Positions 8,978 through 16,816 of a stretch of 64,000 nucleotides of DNA are shown here, in pieces (position 1 is the first letter of the stretch; each line of letters begins with the position of its first letter). Source of the stretch: Pyrinomonadaceae bacterium (lineage in GTDB: Bacteria; Acidobacteriota; Blastocatellia; Pyrinomonadales; Pyrinomonadaceae). The notes under the pieces are model-generated. The model had not been told where the DNA came from, made no database searches, and was given only the letters and a program-made list of their open reading frames with translations. A program made the position numbers and the translations under genes. The stretch covers positions 248,001 to 312,000 of the forward strand of contig JAIBCB010000002.1 of the NCBI GenBank assembly GCA_019694355.1, in the 5' to 3' direction.

Positions 8978-9607
8978 GTGCTAACGGTCGGCCTGACAGG
9001 TTCCATTGCAACCGGTAAATCCTTTGTTACCGAATACTTACGGGAGCTTGGAGCCGACGTCATAGATGCGGATCTGGCGGCGAGACGCGTCGTCGAGAAA
9101 GGCACGCCCGGACTTGCGGCCGTGGTTGAAGAGTTTGGCAAGGAGGTTCTTGCCTCGGACGGGACGCTTGATCGAAAAAAACTCGGTGCGATCGTTTTTG
9201 CGGACGAAGAGAAGCGTCTGCGGCTCAATTCGATCATTCACCCGCTCGTGATCGAACTCCAGGACGATTGGCTGAGATCTGTCGAAAAGCGTGATCAGAA
9301 CGCGATCGCGGTCATCGATGCGGCGTTAATGATCGAGTCCGGCAGCTATAAGCGCCTTGAAAAGCTGATTGTCGTCTATTGCGAACCTGCGATACAATTG
9401 GCGCGCCTGATGGCACGCGATAATTTGACCGAAAGCGAGGCAAAATGCCGCATTGACGCTCAAATGCCGCAGGACGAGAAAAGAAAGTTTGCCAATTACG
9501 TCATCGACACATCTAATGGTTTTGAGGACACAAAGCGGCAGACGCGAGAGATCTTCGCTTCGCTGAGAGAAGCTCAAGAAAATGGCAAGGTGGGCCCCGA
9601 CACGTAA
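8978..9607 (+). CDS. coaE: Dephospho-CoA kinase
   Basis: 209 residues from a GTG at 8978, chosen because the protein then begins directly with the P-loop (VLTVGLTGSIATGKS); the longer frame upstream overlaps the previous gene. Other CoaE marks: DVIDADLAARRVVEKG (the DxD substrate loop), IHPLVIEL after the adenylate-binding region, and an R-x-x-x-R segment around ARLMARDNLTES. The enzyme phosphorylates dephospho-CoA in the last step of coenzyme A synthesis. Its 3' end overlaps the next start by 26 nt, so the operon continues into the peptide-binding protein gene. Confidence 0.92.
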   Translation: MLTVGLTGSIATGKSFVTEYLRELGADVIDADLAARRVVEKGTPGLAAVVEEFGKEVLASDGTLDRKKLGAIVFADEEKRLRLNSIIHPLVIELQDDWLRSVEKRDQNAIAVIDAALMIESGSYKRLEKLIVVYCEPAIQLARLMARDNLTESEAKCRIDAQMPQDEKRKFANYVIDTSNGFEDTKRQTREIFASLREAQENGKVGPDT

Positions 9608-11426
9608 ACTCTCTGTTAGCAGTCGCTTACGGCTGCGATGGCAGGTCGTGTTCGTTCTTTTCGCTACTCTTTTTGCGGCCTCGTGTGCGGAAATAAAGCA
9701 ACCTCAACCAGAAGCATTCATTTCCGATACCAAGCCGCCGCCGAAGCAGGAAATACGCTGGAGCAACGGAAATACGCCGAAAAGTTTTGATCCTGCGAAA
9801 GCCTTGGCGGCACCTGAAACGGATGTCGTTCGGGCCATTTTCGAAGGCTTGACGACCCTTGACCCGAAGACGCTCGATGCTCTTCCGGCCGTTGCGGAAA
9901 GTTGGTCGAGCGAAGACAGCCGAGTTTGGACGTTCAGACTGCGCGACGATGCACGCTGGACGAACGGCAAGCCTGTTACGGCGAAGAATTTTGTTGATTC
10001 GTGGAAGCGTCTTGCCGAGCTCCCCACGCTTGCGGCAAACCGGGAGCTTCTTGCAAATATCAAGGGCTTAGGCGAAGAGGCAGCAAAGGCTGCTGAGCTT
10101 CCGTCAGAGCCGGCAGACAAGAAGGCCGTCGCGTCGCCTTCGACCTTGCCTGAGAAGCCTACGGCCGCTCCAAGGCCCGAAGAATTGCGCGAGATCAAGA
10201 CGCGCGAAGAATCTCACGGTGAATCTGAAAAGAAGGCCATCGCGAGTTCAACAGGCGTAGAGGCGACGAGCGATCTTGAACTGCGCGTCGAATTGAAGCG
10301 GCCCGATCCGGACTTCCCGAAGCTTGTTGCAAATCCTGTCTTCTTTCCGGTTTACGGCAGGGCTGAGGAACTGGATTCCGCTGATGCCGAGCCGCCGGAA
10401 GTTTCGAACGGGCCGTTCACGGTCATAACTTCGGATAAGACCGGTGTCGTTCTCGAACGCTCGAAGACGTATTGGAACAAGGTCGCGGTCGCCCCTGACC
10501 GTGTCGTTTTTGTGCCGCATACGACGGCGGACGCGGCTCTTGAAGCTTACAAAAAGGGCGATATCGATGTGCTCACGAACGCTGCGTTTTCGCCCCTCGC
10601 ATTGAAGCTTCTCGCGCCGTTCGACGACTTTAGACAGACGACGCATTCGGCCATTAACCTGTACGAGGTCAACACAAATAACAAGATCCTTGCCGACCGA
10701 CGTGTGCGTGAGGCTCTTGCTATTTCTATCGACCGGCAGAAGATCGCGGAAGGTGAACTTGACGGTTCGACGAGCCCGGCGACCCGATTTCTTCCGACCG
10801 AAAGCCCGGATGCGGCAACAGGCCTTGTGTTTGACGCCGAACGTGCAAAAGAATTGCTCGAACGCTCGGGTTTTCCGGATGGCGAGAATTTTCCCGCATT
10901 GAAGCTCGTCGTCAATCGAAACGATGCACAGCAGCGTATCGCACGCACGGCCGCTCGGATGTGGAAGCAGAATCTGAACATCGAGGTCAATGTCGTTCCG
11001 GTCGAAACAAGCGAGATCGAAGCTGTCCGGGCCGCAGGTGATTACGATCTGCTTCGGCGCGGAGTCGTACTGCCGACGACGGATGAGGTCGTCGCGATGC
11101 AGACGATCTTCGGTGCGGAGAAAAAGATCGCCAAACCGGAAGGCCCCGGCGGGCCGCTCGTTCAGTCGCCGACGCCTTCTCCGACGCCCGTCCAACATCT
11201 GTTGACCGACCCTGCGGCATCGGATCAATTGCCGCCGGTCGTTGCCGCACAGCCTTACTCACAAGAAGCGGCTCTCTATGACCTATCGGCGATCCCGATC
11301 TATTTTCCCAGGTCGTTCGCTCTTATCAAGCCGTATGTTACGGGCTTTGAACTGAACAGCCTCGACGCCGTTGTTTTGACCGACGTCAAGATCGATCCGA
11401 ATTGGCAGCCCGCTGCATCCAAGTAA
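9582..11426 (+). CDS. ABC transporter substrate-binding lipoprotein, peptide family 5
   Basis: 614 residues. The N-terminus is basic and followed by a lipoprotein signal with LFAASC. The body matches DppA/OppA-type binding proteins: SFDPAKALA, IFEGLTTLDP, the WTFRLRDDARWTNGKPVTAKNF block, and RVREALAISIDRQKIAEG in lobe two. It exceeds the family norm (~520) because of two low-complexity stretches: a Lys/Glu/Pro/Ala-rich one near residues 165-220 and a Pro/Thr/Ser one near 520-545. The start at 9582 overlaps coaE, and no good alternative start lies before the signal peptide. It is followed by two cognate ATPase genes but no permeases. Confidence 0.85.
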   Translation: MARWAPTRKLSVSSRLRLRWQVVFVLFATLFAASCAEIKQPQPEAFISDTKPPPKQEIRWSNGNTPKSFDPAKALAAPETDVVRAIFEGLTTLDPKTLDALPAVAESWSSEDSRVWTFRLRDDARWTNGKPVTAKNFVDSWKRLAELPTLAANRELLANIKGLGEEAAKAAELPSEPADKKAVASPSTLPEKPTAAPRPEELREIKTREESHGESEKKAIASSTGVEATSDLELRVELKRPDPDFPKLVANPVFFPVYGRAEELDSADAEPPEVSNGPFTVITSDKTGVVLERSKTYWNKVAVAPDRVVFVPHTTADAALEAYKKGDIDVLTNAAFSPLALKLLAPFDDFRQTTHSAINLYEVNTNNKILADRRVREALAISIDRQKIAEGELDGSTSPATRFLPTESPDAATGLVFDAERAKELLERSGFPDGENFPALKLVVNRNDAQQRIARTAARMWKQNLNIEVNVVPVETSEIEAVRAAGDYDLLRRGVVLPTTDEVVAMQTIFGAEKKIAKPEGPGGPLVQSPTPSPTPVQHLLTDPAASDQLPPVVAAQPYSQEAALYDLSAIPIYFPRSFALIKPYVTGFELNSLDAVVLTDVKIDPNWQPAASK

Positions 11427-11442
11427 TTTGCGACCGACTCGA

Positions 11443-12453
11443 ATGAGTTCACAGGCGAAAGCACAAGCATCAATACTTTCGATCGAAGGCCTTTCCGTCG
11501 AATTCACGGATCGGCAAGGCCGTTCTGTGAAGGCCGTTCGCGACGTCTCGCTCAGCGTCGAGAAGGGCGAAATGGTAGCCGTCGTCGGTGAATCCGGCAG
11601 CGGAAAGACCGCGTTGGGGATGTCGATCGTGCGTCTCTTGCCAGAGGCCGGTCGGATCACCTCAGGGAATGTCTTTTTCGACGGGCAAGATCTTTCAGCG
11701 GCTGGTGATAGAGAACTTCGCGCTGTTCGCGGCAAGCGGATCGGCGTGGTCTTTCAGGATCCGATGTCGTCGCTCAACCCATATCTTACGGTCGGACGGC
11801 AGATCGCCGAGGCCGTGGAGCTTCACTTAGGACTGTCTCGGCGTGATGCACGCGAACACGCAAAAGAGCTGCTCGATGTTGTGGGAATCTCCGATCCGGA
11901 GAAGCGCGTCGATCAGTATCCACACGAATTCTCGGGCGGAATGCGTCAACGTGTGATGATCGCGATCGCCGTCAGCTGCAAGCCCGATCTTGTGATCGCT
12001 GACGAGCCGACGACGGCTCTTGATTCGACCGTGCAGGCACAGGTCCTCGACCTTCTTGACGAACTGCGGGCAAAGATCGGGATGAGCATTATTCTGATCT
12101 CGCACGACCTCGCGTTGGTCTCGGGAAGAGCAGATCGAGTGGCGGTGATGTATGGCGGCCGCATTTTTGAAGAGGCGAAGGCGGCCGAATTGTTCACGCG
12201 AACGGCAAATCCATACACGCGTGCGTTGCTCGCCGCGATGCCGGAAAATGCGAACGCGGGCGATGAGCTTTATCAGATCCCCGGAATGCCGCCGGATCTT
12301 CGCGTTGATGCCGAGGCGTGCGAATTTGCGCCACGCTGCGATAGGGCCGAAGCCGTTTGCAGTGAAAGAAGGCCGCCGTTCGCTGCCGTTTCGAGTACGC
12401 ATTTTTCGCGTTGTCATTTTGCCGACAAAGTTTTCCACAAAGGAAAAGGTTAA
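11443..12453 (+). CDS. Peptide ABC transporter ATP-binding protein (OppD/DppD-like)
   Basis: 336 residues from the ATG at 11443; the frame opens five codons earlier at a TTG. Standard ABC motifs: Walker A GESGSGKTA, Q-loop VVFQDPMSSLNPYLT, signature FSGGMRQRVMIAIAV, Walker B LVIADEPTTALD, and the H-loop SHDLAL. The C-terminal oligopeptide-transporter extension is present, with the cysteine cluster CEFAPRCDRAEAVC that in this subfamily binds an iron-sulfur cluster. It energises peptide or nickel uptake at the inner membrane. It starts 16 nt after the binding-protein gene. Confidence 0.9.
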   Translation: MSSQAKAQASILSIEGLSVEFTDRQGRSVKAVRDVSLSVEKGEMVAVVGESGSGKTALGMSIVRLLPEAGRITSGNVFFDGQDLSAAGDRELRAVRGKRIGVVFQDPMSSLNPYLTVGRQIAEAVELHLGLSRRDAREHAKELLDVVGISDPEKRVDQYPHEFSGGMRQRVMIAIAVSCKPDLVIADEPTTALDSTVQAQVLDLLDELRAKIGMSIILISHDLALVSGRADRVAVMYGGRIFEEAKAAELFTRTANPYTRALLAAMPENANAGDELYQIPGMPPDLRVDAEACEFAPRCDRAEAVCSERRPPFAAVSSTHFSRCHFADKVFHKGKG

Positions 12454-12461
12454 AAAAAACT

Positions 12462-13175
12462 ATGAAGAATTTCTGCACACTCACTTTGGTATTGATCCTG
12501 CTTGCGGGCGTCGGGCTTGGCTGCTCGGCGATCAACAAACTGCGCTCCGGCATCGAAGACAAACCGGCGAACACCACGGGAGTAGACTCGAATGCGAACT
12601 CTGCGGTAGCTGACCCTGAGCCGACATCGTCCACGGCTACTGCCAATCCGAAGGCAGATCTCGAGGCCGCAGTGAAACGGTTCACCACGCTTGAACATTT
12701 TATTGCTCACACGGCGACCGAACCGGCAGCCGACCTTAGTATGACGATGGAATACGCGGCTCCTGACCGTTATCGTATCAAGAGCGCGCCGGTCCATGGA
12801 ACATCAACTGAGATGATTATTATCGGCAAAGACTTCTGGATAAAACTGGGATCTACGTGGATCAAGTCCTCGGCGATCGGCGCCGCGACCATAGAGCCAT
12901 ATCGCAAGATGATCGCGGGCGAAGGCCTGAGAAAGCTCGAGGATGTTAAGTATATCGGTACTGATACCGTCGATGGAAAGTCGGCGGATAAGTACACATA
13001 TGTGAATCCAGGGACACCTTCTGCAGAGGTTCCCCCATTCTCCTCGACGGTCTGGGTAAATAAGGCAACCGGCCTTCCGATGAAGATATCAGCTTCTTAC
13101 GCGAGCGGCCAACTAAAGGGTGTGACCATCACCTACGACACGGACACGCCGGTCAAGATCGAGAAGCCGATCTAG
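12462..13175 (+). CDS. Lipoprotein with LolA/LppX-like fold
   Basis: 237 residues from the ATG at 12462, which begins a lipoprotein signal (MKNFCTLTLVLILLAGVGLGC). After a Thr/Asn/Ala linker, residues ~65-235 look like the half-barrel seen in LolA, LppX and LprG: SMTMEYAAPDRYRIKS, IIIGKDFWIKLGSTWIKS, and VWVNKATGLPMKISA near the end. Such domains carry lipids or act as periplasmic sensors. It is set between the two ABC ATPase genes (8 nt after the first, 6 nt before the second), so it may be an accessory of the transporter, but that is inference. Confidence 0.7.
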   Translation: MKNFCTLTLVLILLAGVGLGCSAINKLRSGIEDKPANTTGVDSNANSAVADPEPTSSTATANPKADLEAAVKRFTTLEHFIAHTATEPAADLSMTMEYAAPDRYRIKSAPVHGTSTEMIIIGKDFWIKLGSTWIKSSAIGAATIEPYRKMIAGEGLRKLEDVKYIGTDTVDGKSADKYTYVNPGTPSAEVPPFSSTVWVNKATGLPMKISASYASGQLKGVTITYDTDTPVKIEKPI

Positions 13176-13181
13176 CTTTGG

Positions 13182-13943
13182 ATGACTGAACTTCTGAGGA
13201 TCGAAGACCTTGTGGTTCGTTTCGGCGGACGCAAAGGTTCCAACGCGGTCGATGGTGTTTCGCTCAGCATCGGCCGCGGTGAAACGCTTGCGCTCGTGGG
13301 CGAATCCGGCTGCGGAAAATCTACGCTCGCACGTGCCGTGCTGCGCGTCCAGCGAATTGCTTCTGGCCGTATCTTGTTCGATGGCGAAGACATCACACAT
13401 CTATCGGAGCGACAGATGCGGCCATTCCGCCGGCGTATGCAGATGGTCTTTCAGGATCCTTACACGAGCCTCGACCCGCTCGTTTCGGTCGGAAGCTCGA
13501 TCCTCGAACCGCGACGTGCATTCTCACTTGGAACGGCAAATAGCGAATTGGCCGAGTTGATGACGACCGTCGGGCTCTCGACGGAGTTTCGCGGGCGAAA
13601 ACCGAGCGAGCTTTCGGGCGGACAGCGTCAACGCGTCGGCATCGCGCGGGCGCTTTCGGTCGAACCGGAACTTATCGTCGCGGACGAACCGGTTTCGTCG
13701 CTCGACGTCTCGATGCAGGCGCAGATACTCAATCTGCTAAAGCGTTCGGCACGAAGCCGCGGGATCGCGTTTCTTTTTATTTCGCACGATCTGAGGGCCG
13801 TGAAGTTCCTTGCGGATCGCGTCGCGGTGATGGAAAAAGGAAAGATCGTCGAGGCCGGGCCGACGAGCGAGATTCTCGGCAACGCTCAGCACCCATTCAC
13901 GAAACGGCTGATAGCGGCGATGCCGAAAACGGTCAGCGGCTAG
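13182..13943 (+). CDS. Peptide ABC transporter ATP-binding protein (OppF/DppF-like)
   Basis: 253 residues. Motifs: Walker A GESGCGKST, Q-loop MVFQDPYTSLDPLV, signature LSGGQRQRVGIARAL, Walker B LIVADEPVSSLD, H-loop SHDLRAVK. It lacks the cysteine-rich tail of the OppD-like partner and ends soon after the QHPFTKRLI segment, making it shorter than typical OppF (~310). With the OppD-like protein it would form the ATPase heterodimer. Its last 11 nt overlap the convergent DUF2383 gene. Confidence 0.88.
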   Translation: MTELLRIEDLVVRFGGRKGSNAVDGVSLSIGRGETLALVGESGCGKSTLARAVLRVQRIASGRILFDGEDITHLSERQMRPFRRRMQMVFQDPYTSLDPLVSVGSSILEPRRAFSLGTANSELAELMTTVGLSTEFRGRKPSELSGGQRQRVGIARALSVEPELIVADEPVSSLDVSMQAQILNLLKRSARSRGIAFLFISHDLRAVKFLADRVAVMEKGKIVEAGPTSEILGNAQHPFTKRLIAAMPKTVSG

Positions 13944-14484
13944 TCCCGACGCGGCTCGTTTGTTTTGCGGGCGGCGGCAAATGGCGTTTGTCTTTTTCGA
14001 GATGAGCGGCCTTAAGCGACTTGATCCGCTTGTGGACCGTCGTTATTGAAGCGAACTGACGCTCCACAACGTCGCGCACATGCGGACGCAGAGTTTCTTT
14101 CAGCACGCTTGCATATGCTTTCTTTGCGATGCTCTCGCCTCGTTCACATTCGACGAGAACTCCCGCCTCGTCGCGGCCTTCGATCACGGCCTTGATGTCG
14201 ATCCAACCGCGATGAAGTTTTGCGATGAAGGAACCTGTGTGTTCCGGATTTCCGCCAAGCGACCGCACGAGCGATTGCAGTTCGCCGACGAACTGCGCTC
14301 TTTGGATCGCACATTCTGCAAAAAGCTGCTTCAATTCGGCGGACTTTACACCTTCGGACGCGCTCCGATAACCTGCCTCGCCATCCTTGCACGTTACTAT
14401 CAGCTCATTCAGTCTCGAGGCCGTCTTAGCTTTTGGAAGGATCTTGCCGCGTTCGACGGGGTCGGCATTGCTATCGTTGACCAT
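13933..14484 (-). CDS. PA2169/DUF2383-type four-helix-bundle protein
   Basis: 183 residues. The core (residues ~22-150) matches the DUF2383 ferritin-like bundle: LNELIVTCKDGEAGYRSASE in helix one, AIQRAQFVGELQSLVRSLGG in helix two, HRGWIDIKAVI, and ECERGESIAKKAYASVL. These proteins are linked to stress and stationary phase in other bacteria; the chemical function is not established. The tail is basic and proline-rich. A strong ribosome binding site (AGGAGGTTTT on the minus strand) precedes the start. It overlaps the 3' end of the ABC ATPase gene by 11 nt in convergent orientation. Confidence 0.8.
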   Translation of the reverse strand: MVNDSNADPVERGKILPKAKTASRLNELIVTCKDGEAGYRSASEGVKSAELKQLFAECAIQRAQFVGELQSLVRSLGGNPEHTGSFIAKLHRGWIDIKAVIEGRDEAGVLVECERGESIAKKAYASVLKETLRPHVRDVVERQFASITTVHKRIKSLKAAHLEKDKRHLPPPAKQTSRVGTSR

Positions 14485-14791
14485 TGCGATCTAAAACCTC
14501 CTTGCAAGTGCTTCTCAAGTTGCGAAAGAACTCGAGGTTTCAGCAAATGTGTGCCTGCTTATAGTATCGCCCTTTGCGGCGTTTCGGTCAAAATGAATGA
14601 TGGCCTCGCAGGTGCGATAAAAACTTCGGAAATTGCTCACCGAACTCTTGGAAAACCGGTGCGATTAGGCGTTTTTGCGAGATACAAAAGCGTGTATCTT
14701 CCGCACCGGAAGGCCCAGTCCGGTAAGCCCGAAGCGTGTTCTTTTGAACCGCCCGCAAGCGATCTCGCTCCGGCGGCCGGTAATAAATGCG
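14485..14791. other. Intergenic region between divergent DUF2383 and diguanylate cyclase genes
   Basis: About 300 nt holding the 5' ends of two divergent genes. The minus-strand ribosome site for the DUF2383 gene is clear. A short GC-rich inverted stretch (ACCGG .. CCGGT near 14703-14722) lies ahead of the cyclase gene. I found no convincing riboswitch, RNA gene or strong promoter. Confidence 0.4.
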
Positions 14792-16816
14792 ATGAGTGAG
14801 AAACGCGAGGTTCCGCCCAAGAACATTCTTGAGCGGATCGCGAAAAAGAACGGAATTGCGATCGTTGTCGTTGACGAAGCGGGAAAGCAAAGCCCCGCGG
14901 TCAATGACAACTCGATCTGCGCCGTGCTGAATCCGGAAGGCGTGCTCGTTGGGCGTTGTGCACGCGATTGCGGCCGTGCGTTGCAGCGGGCCTCGGATGA
15001 GAACGCGACGATCTCTTACACATGCCACGCAGGACTTCTTTGCCGAGCGGCGAAGTTTGACGCGGAAGGCAAGCCGGCGGCAGTGATCGTCGGGCGTGCG
15101 TTCACAAATTCTGAGAATTATCGCCGAGCGGCAAATCGAGCAATGACCGGCGATTGGCGCGATCTGCCGGCTTCGAGATTCTTCGAAAATATTCTGCTGC
15201 TCAGTTCGGATGCACCGCTTGTCGATGCTTTGCGCGAATTGAAAGACGCCTCAAAACAGGAGGCTGCGGCCCCAAGGCTTGAAGCTCCGCAGGCAAAAGA
15301 GATCGCACGGCGCGCCGCGGCGATCAACGAGAGAACGAAGCGTGCCGCGAGCGGTCCCGATCCAGCGGATTGGCGTTCGTTCTTTGGCTCGCTTCTTGGC
15401 CGGGACTATATTTCGGCACGCAACGCGACGATAGAATTCGCCGTCAAGAACTTCTCGCTGCACTCGCTGATCTGGCTCGAAAAACGAGCCGAGCGCCTCG
15501 AGAGCACTGCTGTTTCTGCAAAGCTGAAGGGCCGAAGCGTAAATGTCGGGATCGCCGTCGATGATGAGCGGCTTGCCGATGCAGCAGCCGGTGAAACGCC
15601 GATCGTGCTTGGCAAACCCGCAACCGCTGAAGAACCGAATCCGAAGCAGGTGCTGCTTTTTGCGATGCCTGTCGGCGACGACATTCCGGCGGCATTGGTC
15701 GTGCTCGACAAGGTGCCGCAAGAAGAGCGCCGCCGCGCGATAGCAAGGTTTTGCCGTTCGGTCGCACCGCAGCTTGAGATACTGCGTTTGCGGGCAGAAA
15801 TGGAGAGGCGAGCGCGGCTCGATGAAGTTTCAGAGCGGCTTGCCGAGGGCATTCGCGACCTCGACACCGAAGAGCTTTGGATGCATCTGGCACGCGTCAG
15901 CGCCGATCTCCTCCAGGCCGAGCGTGCGTCGCTGATGACGCGTGATGACGTCGCGAGACGCTTTCGCGTCAAAGGTGCCGTCGGGTCCGTATTCGACCTG
16001 CAGGATGACGCAGAACCCGGCGAAAGGGTCGCGCGGATCGTATTCGAGCGAGGAAAGCCGATCGTTGTCCGCGATGTGGCGATCACGGGGCTTGAGACGG
16101 TCGCGAAAGAGCGGAAATACAAGACTGCGTCCTTCCTTTCGGCACCGATCTGGCTTGGTGAAAGGCAGCTTGCGGTCATAAATTTCACGGACAAGGTGAC
16201 GGGCGCGCCGTTCGACCGCCGCGATCTCGACCTCGTAAAGGCGATCACGCCGCAGCTTGCCGCAGCGATCGACCGCACGCAGCTAAAAGAACGCGCCGGC
16301 GAACTCGAACAGCTTTCGGTGACCGATCCGCTCACCGGCCTGCTCAACCGACGCTATATGGTTCAGCGTCTTTCCGAGGAAGTGAAACGCTCGAATCGGC
16401 ATGGCTATCCGATGGCATTCGTGATGCTCGACGTCGATCATTTCAAATCCTATAACGATTCTTTTGGGCATCCTGCGGGCGACGAGGCGTTGAAGATCGT
16501 CGCGTCCGTTATTCGCGAAACGCTGCGCGACGCGGATGTTGCGGTGCGTTTTGGCGGCGAAGAATTCGCGATCCTGCTTCCGCAGACGACCGATGTCGAG
16601 GCTGCGAATATCGCGGATCGCGTCAGGCAAAACGTCGCGTCGGCCGAGTTTCCGCACAGGGATGTAACGATCAGCGTCGGCGTTGCGTCCTGCACGAGCG
16701 AGGTCTGTGCGCAGATGGACCTGATCAGCGCCGCCGACAAGGCTCTTTACCGTGCGAAGGCCGAGGGCCGGAATCGTGTCTCGATCTATCAGTCGGCGGA
16801 CAGTGAAGAAGGATGA
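14792..16816 (+). CDS. Diguanylate cyclase with PocR-like sensor and GAF domains
   Basis: 674 residues from the ATG at 14792; the open frame extends upstream but that part reads as non-coding. Residues ~1-150 form a PocR-type ligand domain (CAVLNPEGVLVGRCARDCG, TYTCHAG-like SYTCHAGLLCRAA with conserved cysteines). A middle low-homology segment leads to a GAF domain (~350-500), and residues ~505-670 are a GGDEF domain: DPLTGLLNRRY, DVDHFKSYNDSFGHPAGDEAL, and the active-site FGGEEFAILLP. The GGEEF variant is catalytically competent in known cyclases. It would make c-di-GMP in response to a small, perhaps aromatic or diol-type, ligand. It overlaps the next gene by 4 nt. Confidence 0.88.
   Translation: MSEKREVPPKNILERIAKKNGIAIVVVDEAGKQSPAVNDNSICAVLNPEGVLVGRCARDCGRALQRASDENATISYTCHAGLLCRAAKFDAEGKPAAVIVGRAFTNSENYRRAANRAMTGDWRDLPASRFFENILLLSSDAPLVDALRELKDASKQEAAAPRLEAPQAKEIARRAAAINERTKRAASGPDPADWRSFFGSLLGRDYISARNATIEFAVKNFSLHSLIWLEKRAERLESTAVSAKLKGRSVNVGIAVDDERLADAAAGETPIVLGKPATAEEPNPKQVLLFAMPVGDDIPAALVVLDKVPQEERRRAIARFCRSVAPQLEILRLRAEMERRARLDEVSERLAEGIRDLDTEELWMHLARVSADLLQAERASLMTRDDVARRFRVKGAVGSVFDLQDDAEPGERVARIVFERGKPIVVRDVAITGLETVAKERKYKTASFLSAPIWLGERQLAVINFTDKVTGAPFDRRDLDLVKAITPQLAAAIDRTQLKERAGELEQLSVTDPLTGLLNRRYMVQRLSEEVKRSNRHGYPMAFVMLDVDHFKSYNDSFGHPAGDEALKIVASVIRETLRDADVAVRFGGEEFAILLPQTTDVEAANIADRVRQNVASAEFPHRDVTISVGVASCTSEVCAQMDLISAADKALYRAKAEGRNRVSIYQSADSEEG

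Noticed and set aside
14485..14791. Possible c-di-GMP riboswitch before the PocR-GGDEF gene
   Set aside because: The short GC-rich inverted stretch does not match the conserved GEMM core as far as I can read.
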